A stretch of 64,000 nt of DNA from Filibacter tadaridae (GTDB lineage: Bacteria > Bacillota > Bacilli > Bacillales_A > Planococcaceae). The DNA lies in NCBI RefSeq assembly GCF_900609045.1, contig NZ_UXAV01000019.1, positions 1 through 64,000 on the forward strand, given 5' to 3'. The position numbers and the translations under genes are program-made. Shown here one piece after another: positions 17,108-25,426 of the stretch. The stretch's first letter is position 1, and each line of letters opens with the position of its first letter. The notes under the pieces are model-generated. The model was not told where the DNA came from. It did not search any database and saw only the letters and a program-made list of their open reading frames with translations.

Positions 17108-17686
17108 TTAGGCCTGTAGTCCGTAATCTTTTACAAGTGATGCAAGACCGCCTTGATAACCACTACCGATTGCATTGAACTTCCATTCGCCACCATGTCT
17201 GTAGAGTTCTCCGACAACGACTGCCGTTTCAATCGAGAAGTCTTCTCCCAGATCGTAACGGATTAGTTCTTCGCCAGTTGCATCGTTTACTATACGTACA
17301 AAACTATTGGATACTTGACCAAAGTTCTGATTGCGCGATTCCGCATCATGAATTGTAATTGCAAAATTGATTTTCTCAATTGATTGTGGCACGTTTGAAA
17401 GATTGATTTTAACCTGCTCATCGTCTCCATCACCATCACCAGTTAAATTATCACCCGTGTGAACGATGGAACCGTTGCCGCCTTCAAGGTTATTAAAGAA
17501 GATAAAGTCTTTTTCGCTTTCGCATTTTCCTGTAGCACCTAATAAGAAGATAGACGAATCAAGGTCAAAGTCTTGACCGCCGTCGTATTTATTCGTATCC
17601 CATCCAAGTCCAACTGTAATATTTGTTAACCCCGGATTTGATTTTGTTAAGTCCACTTTTTGTCCTTTGCTTAATGAAATAGCCAT
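17108..17686 (-). CDS. terD: TerD-family calcium-binding stress protein, paralogue 2
   Basis: A 192-aa TerD protein starting [19 protein letters not shown]. It has the same calcium motifs as its neighbour ([10 protein letters not shown] and [17 protein letters not shown]) and the same closing region ([20 protein letters not shown]). It sits between the other two terD copies with about 60-bp gaps, each copy having its own ribosome site. Its function is inferred from the family: calcium-dependent stress protein associated with tellurite, phage and colicin resistance in other bacteria. Confidence 0.93.
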   Translation of the reverse strand: MAISLSKGQKVDLTKSNPGLTNITVGLGWDTNKYDGGQDFDLDSSIFLLGATGKCESEKDFIFFNNLEGGNGSIVHTGDNLTGDGDGDDEQVKINLSNVPQSIEKINFAITIHDAESRNQNFGQVSNSFVRIVNDATGEELIRYDLGEDFSIETAVVVGELYRHGGEWKFNAIGSGYQGGLASLVKDYGLQA

Positions 17687-17745
17687 GATACATTACCTCT
17701 TCCTGTTTTTTATTTGCCCCACTATAGTAGTTCCATTTTGTTCGA

Positions 17746-18357
17746 TTAAGAGTAGCGTTTTACCATTTCAGACAAACCAGCGTCAGACGACCCCGAACCA
17801 ACAGCCCCGAACTTCCACTCGTTGCCGTGACGATAAATTTCAGCAACTGTCAAGCTTGTTGAACCTGCATAATTTTCCGATAAGCTAAATTTCAATAATT
17901 CCTCGTTATTCGATGAATTCATTACACGAATAAATGCATTCTCAACTTGGCCAAAATCCTGTTTTCGTTTAACACAGTCATAAATATTAACTACGAAAAC
18001 CATCTTATTAATATTTGTCGGTACTTTTTTCAGGTCAATAAGCACTTGCTCATCATCACCGTCGCCATCCCCTGTGGTATTATCACCTGTATGCGTAACA
18101 CTTCCACATTTACTTTTCAAATTACCAAAGTAGATTAAATTAGATTTATCTACAAACTTATCATCCTGAAGCATAATAACTGAAGCGTCAATATCCATAT
18201 TTGAACCGCCAGCGCCGCCGCCGCCGCCTAATAATCCGCGTAATCCGCTGGCCTTTTTCACAACTGGATCCCAACCAAGACCTACGATAATTTTCTCCAG
18301 TCCTGGGTGGCCTTTAGTCAAATCAATTTTCTGTCCTTTTTGCAATACGATTGCCAA
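17746..18357 (-). CDS. terD: TerD-family protein with glycine-rich insert, paralogue 1
   Basis: The first gene of the operon, 203 aa. I place the start at TTG 18357, which gives the family-typical N-terminus (M)AIVLQKGQKIDLTK and lies 8 bases after AAGGAG, the same geometry as paralogue 3. The ATG at 18363 is only 2 bases from that site. Compared with the other two copies it carries an insert, LRGLLGGGGGAGGSN, before the first calcium motif (MDIDASVIML), and its second motif is [17 protein letters not shown]. It is more diverged and may have a separate partner or membrane role. Confidence 0.9.
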   Translation of the reverse strand: MAIVLQKGQKIDLTKGHPGLEKIIVGLGWDPVVKKASGLRGLLGGGGGAGGSNMDIDASVIMLQDDKFVDKSNLIYFGNLKSKCGSVTHTGDNTTGDGDGDDEQVLIDLKKVPTNINKMVFVVNIYDCVKRKQDFGQVENAFIRVMNSSNNEELLKFSLSENYAGSTSLTVAEIYRHGNEWKFGAVGSGSSDAGLSEMVKRYS

Positions 18358-18611
18358 ATCCATCACTCCTTCATTTTTTATCAAGAATAATTACTTTTTT
18401 GCGTTAAATGCTATCATTTAATACTTTACTACACATGAAACCAGACTACAAAAATAACGTAGGTTACTGACAACTATTCATTTTTTTGTTTTTTGTTTTG
18501 TTGCTAGATAAATACCTATACAGTACGAACAAAAGTTTATGTCATCTTATATTTACGTTTTATCCCTATAAAAGGTTTCAACTATTTATTCCCTCATTCC
18601 CCTTAAATTCT
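18358..18611 (-). promoter_or_regulatory. Upstream region of the ter operon with candidate ECF promoter
   Basis: On the minus strand TGAAACCTTTT (-35, from 18580) is followed, 17 bp after TGAAAC, by CGTA (18557-18554), then AATATAA. This is the shape of Bacillus ECF sigma (SigW/SigM/SigX) promoters, and the orthologous yce operon of B. subtilis is known to be under such sigma factors. It would give a 5' leader of about 190 nt. No gene was seen in the leader. Confidence 0.55.
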
Positions 18612-18671
18612 TCAAAAACGTTCTTCTGGATAATCGGGGATATAATTTTCCTTTTCTTTTTTAAATCGCAT
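18612..18671 (-). CDS. Possible 19-aa peptide after grpB
   Basis: ATG 18671 follows AGAGGTGAATGAA, whose GGTGA is the last codons of the grpB-like gene. The peptide reads MRFKKEKENYIPDYPEERF and ends at TGA 18612. The strong ribosome site and 1-base gap to the preceding stop favour translation, but the length is too small for confidence and no family is recognised. Confidence 0.3.
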   Translation of the reverse strand: MRFKKEKENYIPDYPEERF

Positions 18672-18672
18672 T

Positions 18673-19203
18673 TCATTCACCTCTTTGAAGAAAAATATCG
18701 TCGACGAATTTCTTTTTCCGGTCTGCATAGGCACGTTCATCAGCGGGAAATTCTTCCGCCAATTCTTTCTTCAGTATTTCATATTGTTTTGCCGATTCAG
18801 GGTTTTTGTTCAAATAATCTCTAAAAAAAGTATGCTGGTGCCACCAATCCCCATCGTATTCGACTACATGAAGAACATGCGTCTTCGTTAACACTTCTAA
18901 ATTAGAGAACTTGGCAAACACTTTTTTTCCTTCTATTTGGACACGTCCCAAGTGGTAATAATTCGCCGCTTTCAGCTTGTGCTTATCAAATTTCTGCACA
19001 TCTTCCATAGACCTGACGCCGATGACAATATCGAGAAGCGGTTTCGCCACAATGCCATCAATCGCCGTACTTCCTATATGTTGAATATCCACCACATGCT
19101 CACCAATTAGTGTGTTCAGCAATTCTTTTTCGTCGATAAAAGCCTTTTTCCATTCACTTGTGTGTGGTACCAAGTGAACGTCCCCTTTGTTAAGCCCTAG
19201 CAT
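18673..19203 (-). CDS. GrpB/UPF0157 nucleotidyltransferase-like protein
   Basis: A 176-aa protein of the GrpB family, which adopts a minimal nucleotidyltransferase fold. The hallmark IQHIGSTAIDGIVAKPLLDI is present near residue 38, supplying the conserved acidic residues, and HVVEYDGDWWHQHTFFRDYL lies in the second half. Substrates of this family are unknown, although some members are adjacent to CoA or aminoglycoside genes. The ATG at 19203 follows GGGGTGAG at 5 bases. Confidence 0.85.
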   Translation of the reverse strand: MLGLNKGDVHLVPHTSEWKKAFIDEKELLNTLIGEHVVDIQHIGSTAIDGIVAKPLLDIVIGVRSMEDVQKFDKHKLKAANYYHLGRVQIEGKKVFAKFSNLEVLTKTHVLHVVEYDGDWWHQHTFFRDYLNKNPESAKQYEILKKELAEEFPADERAYADRKKKFVDDIFLQRGE

Positions 19204-19414
19204 TTGCTCACCCCTCAAAAGTTGAAAATCCTACTGCAATGCAACAAAACCCCTTTCCATACTATTCGCCAATCGGAGGCTTATTCCCTTTCGGAATATT
19301 TTTAATTTGTAGGCGCAGTATCGGTTTCGAATGGAGTTATAAGTTTAAATCTTTTAATGATATACAAAAAAACCGCGCCATATAAATGCCAGCACGGCTT
19401 TTTGTAATCAATGC

Positions 19415-20611
19415 TTATTTCAATTTTTGAATAATAACGACCTTCAAGTAGTTAAATTCAGGGAAATCACGGTTCGTCCGGAAATCTTTCGGAAGCGATG
19501 ACTCCTCTAGGATTTTAAACTTAGAGCCTGCATCTGCAAAACCTTGTTCAATGAACGTTTTGAATTTCTTCATGCTGAAACTCGCATTGTTCGTAGACGC
19601 AACGATAATACCGTTTTTCTCAGTGATTGCAATCGTGTCAGCAATGAGTGCTGGATAATCTTTCGCAGTACTAAATGTGTATTTCTTCGTACGTGCAAAA
19701 CTTGGTGGATCCAAAACAACTAAATCGAACTTCAATTCATGTCGCTTCGCATAGCGGAAATATTCGAAAACGTCCATCACTTTAATATCTTGTTGTTCAT
19801 AGTCAATACCGTTCACACTGAACTGTTCGATAGTCTTCGCAAGGCTTCGTTTGGCCAAGTCGACACTCGTTGTTTTCGTAGCACCACCAAGGGCCGCAGC
19901 AACAGAAAATGCGCCTGTATAAGAAAATGTATTCAAGACATTTTTTCCATCTACATACTTATCGCGGATTGCTTTACGAATATCCCGCTGATCAAGGAAA
20001 ATACCCGTCATCGCTCCGTCATTCAAGTTAACCGCGAAATTCATGCCATTCTCTCTTACGATGATAGGAAAGTCACCTTGCTCGCCCTTTACGAAATCAT
20101 CCTGGTCAATGTATTGACCTTTTGTATCAAACCGTTTTTTCTCGTAAACCCCTTTGTATTCAACAAGTTTATCAAGCGCGCCATATACATGATGCTTAAG
20201 TGAATAAATCCCCTCACTATACCAGCTCACCATGTAGTAGCCATCAAAGTAATCGATTGTCAATCCACCGATACCGTCGCCTTCGCCGTTAAACACACGA
20301 AATGCGTTTGTATCAAGGTCTTCAAACTGTGTTTCACGTCTTGCAAATGCCGCATCAATTCTCGATGCAAAAAAGTCGAAATCAATTTCTTCGTCTTCTT
20401 TGCGTGTCAAAACCCAACCAATTCCTTTGTTTTGAAGACCATGGTAGCCTTTTGCAACAAACTTTCTATCGCGGTCGATTAAACGGACGATAGTTCCTTC
20501 CTTTGTCAACACGTCGGAATTAATGATTGCATCTTTTAAGATGAGCGGGTAACCTCTCTTGAAATCAGCTATATTTTTTGCATTCACCTGTAAATCAATT
20601 GTTTTTGTCAT
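19415..20611 (-). CDS. RlmI-like rRNA (cytosine-5) methyltransferase
   Basis: A 398-aa class I SAM-dependent methyltransferase with an N-terminal PUA-like RNA-binding domain (about residues 1-90), a central EEhP-like linker, and a C-terminal Rossmann fold with VLNTFSYTGAFSVAAALGG and LVVLDPPSFA. This is the layout of RlmI/YwbD proteins, which make m5C in 23S rRNA. The exact target base cannot be deduced. It is monocistronic and leftward. Confidence 0.88.
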   Translation of the reverse strand: MTKTIDLQVNAKNIADFKRGYPLILKDAIINSDVLTKEGTIVRLIDRDRKFVAKGYHGLQNKGIGWVLTRKEDEEIDFDFFASRIDAAFARRETQFEDLDTNAFRVFNGEGDGIGGLTIDYFDGYYMVSWYSEGIYSLKHHVYGALDKLVEYKGVYEKKRFDTKGQYIDQDDFVKGEQGDFPIIVRENGMNFAVNLNDGAMTGIFLDQRDIRKAIRDKYVDGKNVLNTFSYTGAFSVAAALGGATKTTSVDLAKRSLAKTIEQFSVNGIDYEQQDIKVMDVFEYFRYAKRHELKFDLVVLDPPSFARTKKYTFSTAKDYPALIADTIAITEKNGIIVASTNNASFSMKKFKTFIEQGFADAGSKFKILEESSLPKDFRTNRDFPEFNYLKVVIIQKLK

Positions 20612-20661
20612 TTTGTCATCCTTACTTCGTCTTTTTCTTTATTATCGCACGTTTACAAAAC

Positions 20662-20717
20662 CGGTGCCAGTTACTGACACCATTTGCGCCTTTCAATTGT
20701 GGCAGCAACTGGCACCG
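20662..20717. repeat. 56-bp palindromic dispersed repeat, copy B
   Basis: This element has terminal inverted repeats CGGTGCCAGTTACTG and CAGCAACTGGCACCG (one mismatch) and matches copy A at 11094-11150 in reverse orientation over its full length. It lies between two genes and could fold into a long hairpin. It resembles REP-type or non-autonomous elements, but no transposase was seen. Confidence 0.88.
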
Positions 20718-20813
20718 ATTATGAATAAGCAGGGAAAGAAAAGCAATCAACCTAAATAAGGCGATTGCTCTATTCCTAGTCTTTCCTTTATAAATAAAAA
20801 GTATTTCGTATAA

Positions 20814-21410
20814 TTAGGCCAATAATTTCGATGCAAAACTCTTTAACTTATTTATTCCCACCGGTTTCCGCTCTTGATTTCCTCTTACTTTGTGTAAATA
20901 AGACCTTAAATCACCTTCATACACTGGATTCAAACACGGTACATTTGTGAAATGATGCGGTTGTACAAAGTTCGGCTTAATAGAAAACATTGGTACTCCG
21001 CCTTCATTAACAATTGTTGCAACAAATTGAGAACAGAAAAAAGCACGATCGCGTTGAATTCTGATATTGAAAGCAATACCAAATAGACCAATGAAATTAT
21101 ATCTATACTGCTCTTTATTCTGCTCAATAAGACGGATTGTATGACGCATCTTGTCGTACTGTTCATCAGTTACAGCACAACTGAAAATTAGGCAATCCGC
21201 ACCTCGGAATATTCCCTCTACAGCATTTTCCCTTACAAAGCCACCGACTAACGGATTGTATCTTTGCTTTCTTCCAAAGCTATACATTTCGTTCAAATGC
21301 TCGTCAAAAGCAATCGATGCATGATTCAAGTCTTTACGTGTGTACATGCCGATTGCTTTAGACAGTAATGTCCCAGTATCCGTCAATACAATATAAATTG
21401 TTTTTCCCAT
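20814..21410 (-). CDS. Permuted NlpC/P60-like (YiiX/YebB type) putative thiol hydrolase
   Basis: A 198-aa protein without signal peptide. A His-containing segment (LNHASIAFDEHLNEMYSFGR, near residue 29) precedes the likely nucleophile Cys in AFFCSQFVATIV near residue 125. His before Cys is the circularly permuted papain-like order of the YiiX/YebB/LRAT group. Such enzymes cleave or form amide or ester bonds of lipids or peptides; the substrate here is unknown. The start ATG at 21410 is 9 bases after AAGGGG. Confidence 0.65.
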   Translation of the reverse strand: MGKTIYIVLTDTGTLLSKAIGMYTRKDLNHASIAFDEHLNEMYSFGRKQRYNPLVGGFVRENAVEGIFRGADCLIFSCAVTDEQYDKMRHTIRLIEQNKEQYRYNFIGLFGIAFNIRIQRDRAFFCSQFVATIVNEGGVPMFSIKPNFVQPHHFTNVPCLNPVYEGDLRSYLHKVRGNQERKPVGINKLKSFASKLLA

Positions 21411-21666
21411 TGCACCCAACCCCTTGCGAATCTCTACTATCCATTATGTACGACCTGGCAAATAATCTAAACCGCCCGTGGATGGAAATTGTCTAAGACC
21501 CGAGACCTAGAGGCAGACGGATATTTTTGACAGCCTTACTAATTGGTTTCTCTCTATACTCATTATACGCATAAACACGCCTTGAAGTTTCATTTATTTT
21601 AGATAGTTCGGTTACCGAAGAAAGAAAATGCATTTACCTCTTAGCCGAAGACATTATATCTTTCTA

Positions 21667-21720
21667 TTTACAAAAATAAATATTTGTTCTATACTTAAAA
21701 AAAGTTGCACAAGGGAAACT
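21667..21720 (+). promoter_or_regulatory. mnt operon promoter with MntR-like operator
   Basis: TTTACA (21667-21672), 17-bp spacer and TATACT (21690-21695). Overlapping the start of transcription is AGTTGCACAAGGGAAACT (21703-21720), which resembles the MntR box (AGTTTGCCTTAAGGAAACT) with one gap. The position fits manganese repression by MntR. The rest of the gap from 21411 holds no gene; TTCGGTTACCGAA near 21607 is an unexplained small palindrome. Confidence 0.55.
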
Positions 21721-21772
21721 TTACAGCATAAGCTATGTTTACAGTCAAATACTCATTAAGAAGGTGGAATGG

Positions 21773-22516
21773 TTGGAAAACTCTTTATCTGTACGCAATT
21801 TACGCGTTTCGTATTATGGCATACAAGCGCTGGATGATATAAGCTTCTCAACTGAAAGTGGAAAGTTAATTGGCATCATCGGACCAAATGGGGCGGGTAA
21901 GTCCACATTGATGAAAGCCATTTTGGGATTGATCTCCAAAGATGCAGGAGAGGTTTCATTCAACGATATGACATTGAAACAAATCCGAAAAAACATTGCA
22001 TACGTGCCACAGAGAGCCGTTATTGATTGGGACTTCCCGATTACAGTTCTGGATACAGTACTACTCGGAACGTATCCAAGCCTTGGTTTTTTCCATAGGC
22101 CCAAAAAGAGCGATAAGGAACTGGCTTATAATTGCTTGGAAAAGGTTGGAATGCAGGAGTTTAGCAAGCGACAAATCGGAGAATTATCAGGCGGTCAGCA
22201 ACAACGTATTTTTCTTGCACGTGCACTTGCTCAAAAAGCAGATCTATTCTTTCTGGATGAACCTTTTGTAGGGATTGACGTTTCCAGTGAAGAAGTAATC
22301 ATCCGTATATTAAAAGAGCTCCGTGATGATGGTAAAACGGTATTTGTTGTCCATCATGACCTTTCAAAAGTAACAGATTACTTCGATGACCTCATATTGA
22401 TGAATAAAGAACTAATCAAATTCGGGCCAGTAAAGCAGGTACTCCAACCTGAACTGATGAAAAAAGCTTATAATGCACAATTCTCCCTATTGGATTCCAT
22501 GGGGGTCATTATCTGA
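21773..22516 (+). CDS. mntB: Manganese ABC importer, ATP-binding protein
   Basis: A 247-aa ABC ATPase with Walker A GPNGAGKST near residue 42, Q-loop YVPQR, signature LSGGQQQR, Walker B LFFLDEP and the switch His in VHHD. It energises the adjacent permease and binding protein. I prefer the TTG start at 21773, 5 bases after AAGGTGG, over the GTG at 21764, which lies inside that site. Its stop overlaps the ATG of the permease by one base. The naming follows B. subtilis mntABCD; gene order resembles the three-gene Staphylococcus locus. Confidence 0.9.
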   Translation: MENSLSVRNLRVSYYGIQALDDISFSTESGKLIGIIGPNGAGKSTLMKAILGLISKDAGEVSFNDMTLKQIRKNIAYVPQRAVIDWDFPITVLDTVLLGTYPSLGFFHRPKKSDKELAYNCLEKVGMQEFSKRQIGELSGGQQQRIFLARALAQKADLFFLDEPFVGIDVSSEEVIIRILKELRDDGKTVFVVHHDLSKVTDYFDDLILMNKELIKFGPVKQVLQPELMKKAYNAQFSLLDSMGVII

Positions 22517-23376
22517 TGAACTTCATAAACGACTTGTTAACTTATGAGTTTTTGCAAAAAGCCTTATTCACTTCTGTCATGGTTGGAATCATTTGTGGTG
22601 TTATTGGATGTTTTATCGTTTTACGTGGCATGGCACTTATGGGAGACGCAATTTCTCACGCAGTGCTTCCCGGTGTTGCTTTGTCCTATATGTTCGGCAT
22701 CAATTTCTTTTATGGTGCAGTTGTTACGGGGATGTTAACGGCATTGGGAATTGGCTATATCAATCAAAATAGCCGGATTAAAAGTGACTCATCGATTGGG
22801 ATTGTTTTTTCATCCGCATTCGCATTAGGGATAATTTTAATAGCAAAGGCCCATACAAGTACGGACCTGAATAGTATCCTGTTTGGAAACGTGCTTGCAG
22901 TACGATCTTCTGACATGTGGACAACGTTAATCATCGGAGCAATCGTCCTCCTTGTCGTCATTCTTTTTTATAAAGAATTGCTAATCAGTACATTCGACCC
23001 AACGATGTCAGCCGCTTATGGATTGCCAAACCGGTTAATCCATTATGTCATCATGATACTACTAACGATGGTAACGGTCGCTTCATTGCAAACCGTGGGT
23101 ATCATTCTTGTTGTTGCAATGCTGATTACACCGGCATCCACGGCATACTTATTGACGAACCGGTTGTCGGTGATGATTGTATTATCCGCCATCTTCGGTG
23201 CTGTATCCGCAGTAATCGGGTTATATATCAGTTTTCTATATAACTTATCTTCTGGTGCAGTGATTGTTTTAGTAACGACTGCGTTTTTCGCACTCGCATT
23301 CATCTTCGGACCAAAGCAAGGAATCCTATGGCGGGCGATACGCGTTCGCAGAAATAAATCTACAGTTCAATCGTAA
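22516..23376 (+). CDS. mntC: Manganese ABC importer, permease
   Basis: A 286-aa membrane protein with eight or nine predicted helices, of the ABC-3 family that transports Mn, Zn or Fe. The N-terminal region has the family pattern GIICGVIGCFIVLRGMALMG followed by DAISHAVLPGVAL, the contact loop for the ATPase. Translation is coupled to the ATPase gene. Only one permease gene is present, so the channel is presumably a homodimer. Confidence 0.9.
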   Translation: MNFINDLLTYEFLQKALFTSVMVGIICGVIGCFIVLRGMALMGDAISHAVLPGVALSYMFGINFFYGAVVTGMLTALGIGYINQNSRIKSDSSIGIVFSSAFALGIILIAKAHTSTDLNSILFGNVLAVRSSDMWTTLIIGAIVLLVVILFYKELLISTFDPTMSAAYGLPNRLIHYVIMILLTMVTVASLQTVGIILVVAMLITPASTAYLLTNRLSVMIVLSAIFGAVSAVIGLYISFLYNLSSGAVIVLVTTAFFALAFIFGPKQGILWRAIRVRRNKSTVQS

Positions 23377-23435
23377 AAATAATGCTAGTTGAATAAACAT
23401 ATTATTTTAAGATAGAAAAGGAGAGAGAAGGTAAC

Positions 23436-24380
23436 ATGATAAAAAAACTAATGAAAGTTACTATTATAGCCGCGATAGCCGTTCTTTTATTAGCGGCCTG
23501 CGGAAATGGTGATAAAGGAGAAACGGGAAAATCTGATTCGGGGAAAATTAAAGTGGTCGCTACATTTTCAATCTTGTACGATATTGCCACCCAAGTCGGC
23601 GGTGACCTAGTGGAAGTTCATAGCATGGTACCCATTGGAACAGCCCCCCATGAATACGATCCACTACCTGAAGACATTAAAAAAGCAACCGATGCAGATA
23701 TCCTATTCTATAACGGGCTCAACTTAGAAGGCGGAGAAAATGGCTGGTTCTTCAAGCTTATTAATACTGTTAACGCAGACAAAGAAAAAGTATTCGAATT
23801 GATGGAAGGCGTAGAACCTAAATACATCACCACGGATGACGGTACGAGTGAAAAAGTAAATCCACATGCATTCCTGGACCCAGTCATCGGCATTAAAATG
23901 ACTGAAAATGCACGTGACGCTTTCATTAAAATCGATCCGGATAATAAAGAGACGTATGAAAAAAATGCAGAATCTCTTTTAAATGAACTGTATGAAGTGG
24001 ATGAAGAATATAAAACAAAAATAGACGAAATCCCGAAAGAAAAACGCATTCTTATAACAAGTGAACGTGCGTATCAATACATGGCGCAACGATACGGCTT
24101 AAAAGAAGGCTTCATTTGGGATATCGATACAGAAGAACAGGGAACGCCTAGCCAAATTACAAGTTTGGTCAAATTCATAAACTCGAATAACGTACCCGTC
24201 CTCTTCGTCGAATCGAACGTCGATCCACGCCCGATGGAAACAGTCTCCCGAGAAACAGGTGTTAAAATAGACGCGGAACTATTCTCCGACGAACTCGGTA
24301 AACCAGGAGAAGAAGGCGATACACTCGTCAAGTTTTTAAGGTACAACATCGAAAGGATTCATGAAGGACTGATGAAATAA
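23436..24380 (+). CDS. mntA: Manganese-binding lipoprotein of the TroA/PsaA family
   Basis: A 314-aa lipoprotein with lipobox LLAAC (Cys near 22). The metal ligands expected in cluster A-I binding proteins are visible: His in GTAPHEYDP, His in VNPHAFLDP, Glu in ITSERAYQYM and Asp in ESNVDPRPM. The short loop without a His-rich stretch and the Glu ligand favour manganese over zinc. It follows the permease by about 60 bp with a strong AAAGGAGAG site. Confidence 0.9.
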   Translation: MIKKLMKVTIIAAIAVLLLAACGNGDKGETGKSDSGKIKVVATFSILYDIATQVGGDLVEVHSMVPIGTAPHEYDPLPEDIKKATDADILFYNGLNLEGGENGWFFKLINTVNADKEKVFELMEGVEPKYITTDDGTSEKVNPHAFLDPVIGIKMTENARDAFIKIDPDNKETYEKNAESLLNELYEVDEEYKTKIDEIPKEKRILITSERAYQYMAQRYGLKEGFIWDIDTEEQGTPSQITSLVKFINSNNVPVLFVESNVDPRPMETVSRETGVKIDAELFSDELGKPGEEGDTLVKFLRYNIERIHEGLMK

Positions 24381-24540
24381 GAAAAGCGACAGCACCTGTG
24401 TCAGGGGCGACAGGCATAAGACAGAACGGAAATGCGGCGTCCTTTGCCGAATAGCCGGGCTGACTTATGACCCCGAGCCCCTAGGCGATGGAGCTAGACA
24501 ATAAGAAAAGCGACAGCGCCTGTGTCAGGGGCGACGGACA
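24381..24540. repeat. Dispersed intergenic element, one full and one partial unit
   Basis: AAGAAAAGCGACAGC opens a unit at about 24380 that ends GGAGCTAGACA near 24502. A second, truncated unit starts at once with AAGAAAAGCGACAGCGCC and keeps CTGTGTCAGGGGCGAC. The form resembles the GAAAAGCG...GGAGCTAGAC intergenic repeats common in Bacillaceae. It carries no ORF of note and lies just past the mnt operon. Confidence 0.75.
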
Positions 24541-24548
24541 AAAATAGA

Positions 24549-24587
24549 AAAAACGGCTACCGCAAAGTGATTGCAGTAGCCGTTTTC
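24549..24587. terminator. Terminator between mntA and uppP
   Basis: AAAACGGCTAC (24550-24560) pairs with GTAGCCGTTTT (24576-24586). It is symmetric enough to stop transcription from either side. Confidence 0.85.
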
Positions 24588-24591
24588 CTAT

Positions 24592-25419
24592 TTACATGAA
24601 GACAACAATCGCTAATACCACCGCTAATAATATTCTATAAATCGCGAACGGTACCAATTTGACACGTGAAATGAGCTTCAAGAAAAATTTGATAGAGATG
24701 AGCGCGAAAACAAATGCACTGATGAAACCAACAATATAAAAAGATAGATCATCCATCGAAAGTTCTTCCCAATTCTTCATAACCGATACAAGACTTGCAC
24801 CCGCCATAATCGGCACAGCCATGATGAATGTAAAATCTGCCGCCGTCTTATGATTCATTCCGAATAGGACACCGCCCGAAATTGTAGCACCGGAACGTGA
24901 AAACCCTGGCCATAATGACAGACACTGGACAAGCCCAACCGATAATGCCTGTTTATATGTAATTTGGTCCAATGATTGCACTTTTGGTTTCTTCGGCGCA
25001 AACTTGTCGGCTATAATCATAAGGATTGCTCCAGCTACAAGCGCGAAGATCACCGTTTCTACATTTGACAGCTTTTCGTCGATGAAGTCTTTAAGCGCAA
25101 ATCCGATAACGACTGCTGGTAACATTCCAACAATAACATGCAAAAGATTGAAGCTTGACTTCGTTTTGTTGCCTTCCATTTTGTACAGGCCCACTAAACT
25201 AAATAGACGTTTCCAAAATACAATAACAACAGCTAGTATCGAACCTAATTGAATAACAATTTTAAATGTGAATGCCGAACGATCCCCGAGAAACTGGGTA
25301 GTCTTCAACCACATATCATCTACTATAATGAGATGGCCTGTGGAAGATACAGGTGCAAATTCCGTCATTCCTTCAACAAATCCTAATATTAATGCTTTGA
25401 TCAAATCAAATAGTTCCAT
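24592..25419 (-). CDS. uppP: Undecaprenyl-diphosphatase UppP (BacA)
   Basis: A 275-aa integral membrane phosphatase that recycles undecaprenyl pyrophosphate to the monophosphate carrier for peptidoglycan synthesis, giving bacitracin tolerance. Catalytic signatures are EGMTEFAPVSSTGHL at residues 16-30 and PGFSRSGATISGG near residue 170. The ATG at 25419 is followed upstream by the DedA gene at a gap of 7 bp, so the two form an operon. Confidence 0.95.
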   Translation of the reverse strand: MELFDLIKALILGFVEGMTEFAPVSSTGHLIIVDDMWLKTTQFLGDRSAFTFKIVIQLGSILAVVIVFWKRLFSLVGLYKMEGNKTKSSFNLLHVIVGMLPAVVIGFALKDFIDEKLSNVETVIFALVAGAILMIIADKFAPKKPKVQSLDQITYKQALSVGLVQCLSLWPGFSRSGATISGGVLFGMNHKTAADFTFIMAVPIMAGASLVSVMKNWEELSMDDLSFYIVGFISAFVFALISIKFFLKLISRVKLVPFAIYRILLAVVLAIVVFM

Positions 25420-25426
25420 AAGTCAT

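Noticed and set aside
18436-18461. TGAAAC-N16-CGTA, a perfect SigW-type match on the plus strand
   Set aside because: It points away from the ter operon into the back of the grpB-like gene, with no rightward gene to serve; possibly antisense but unsupported.
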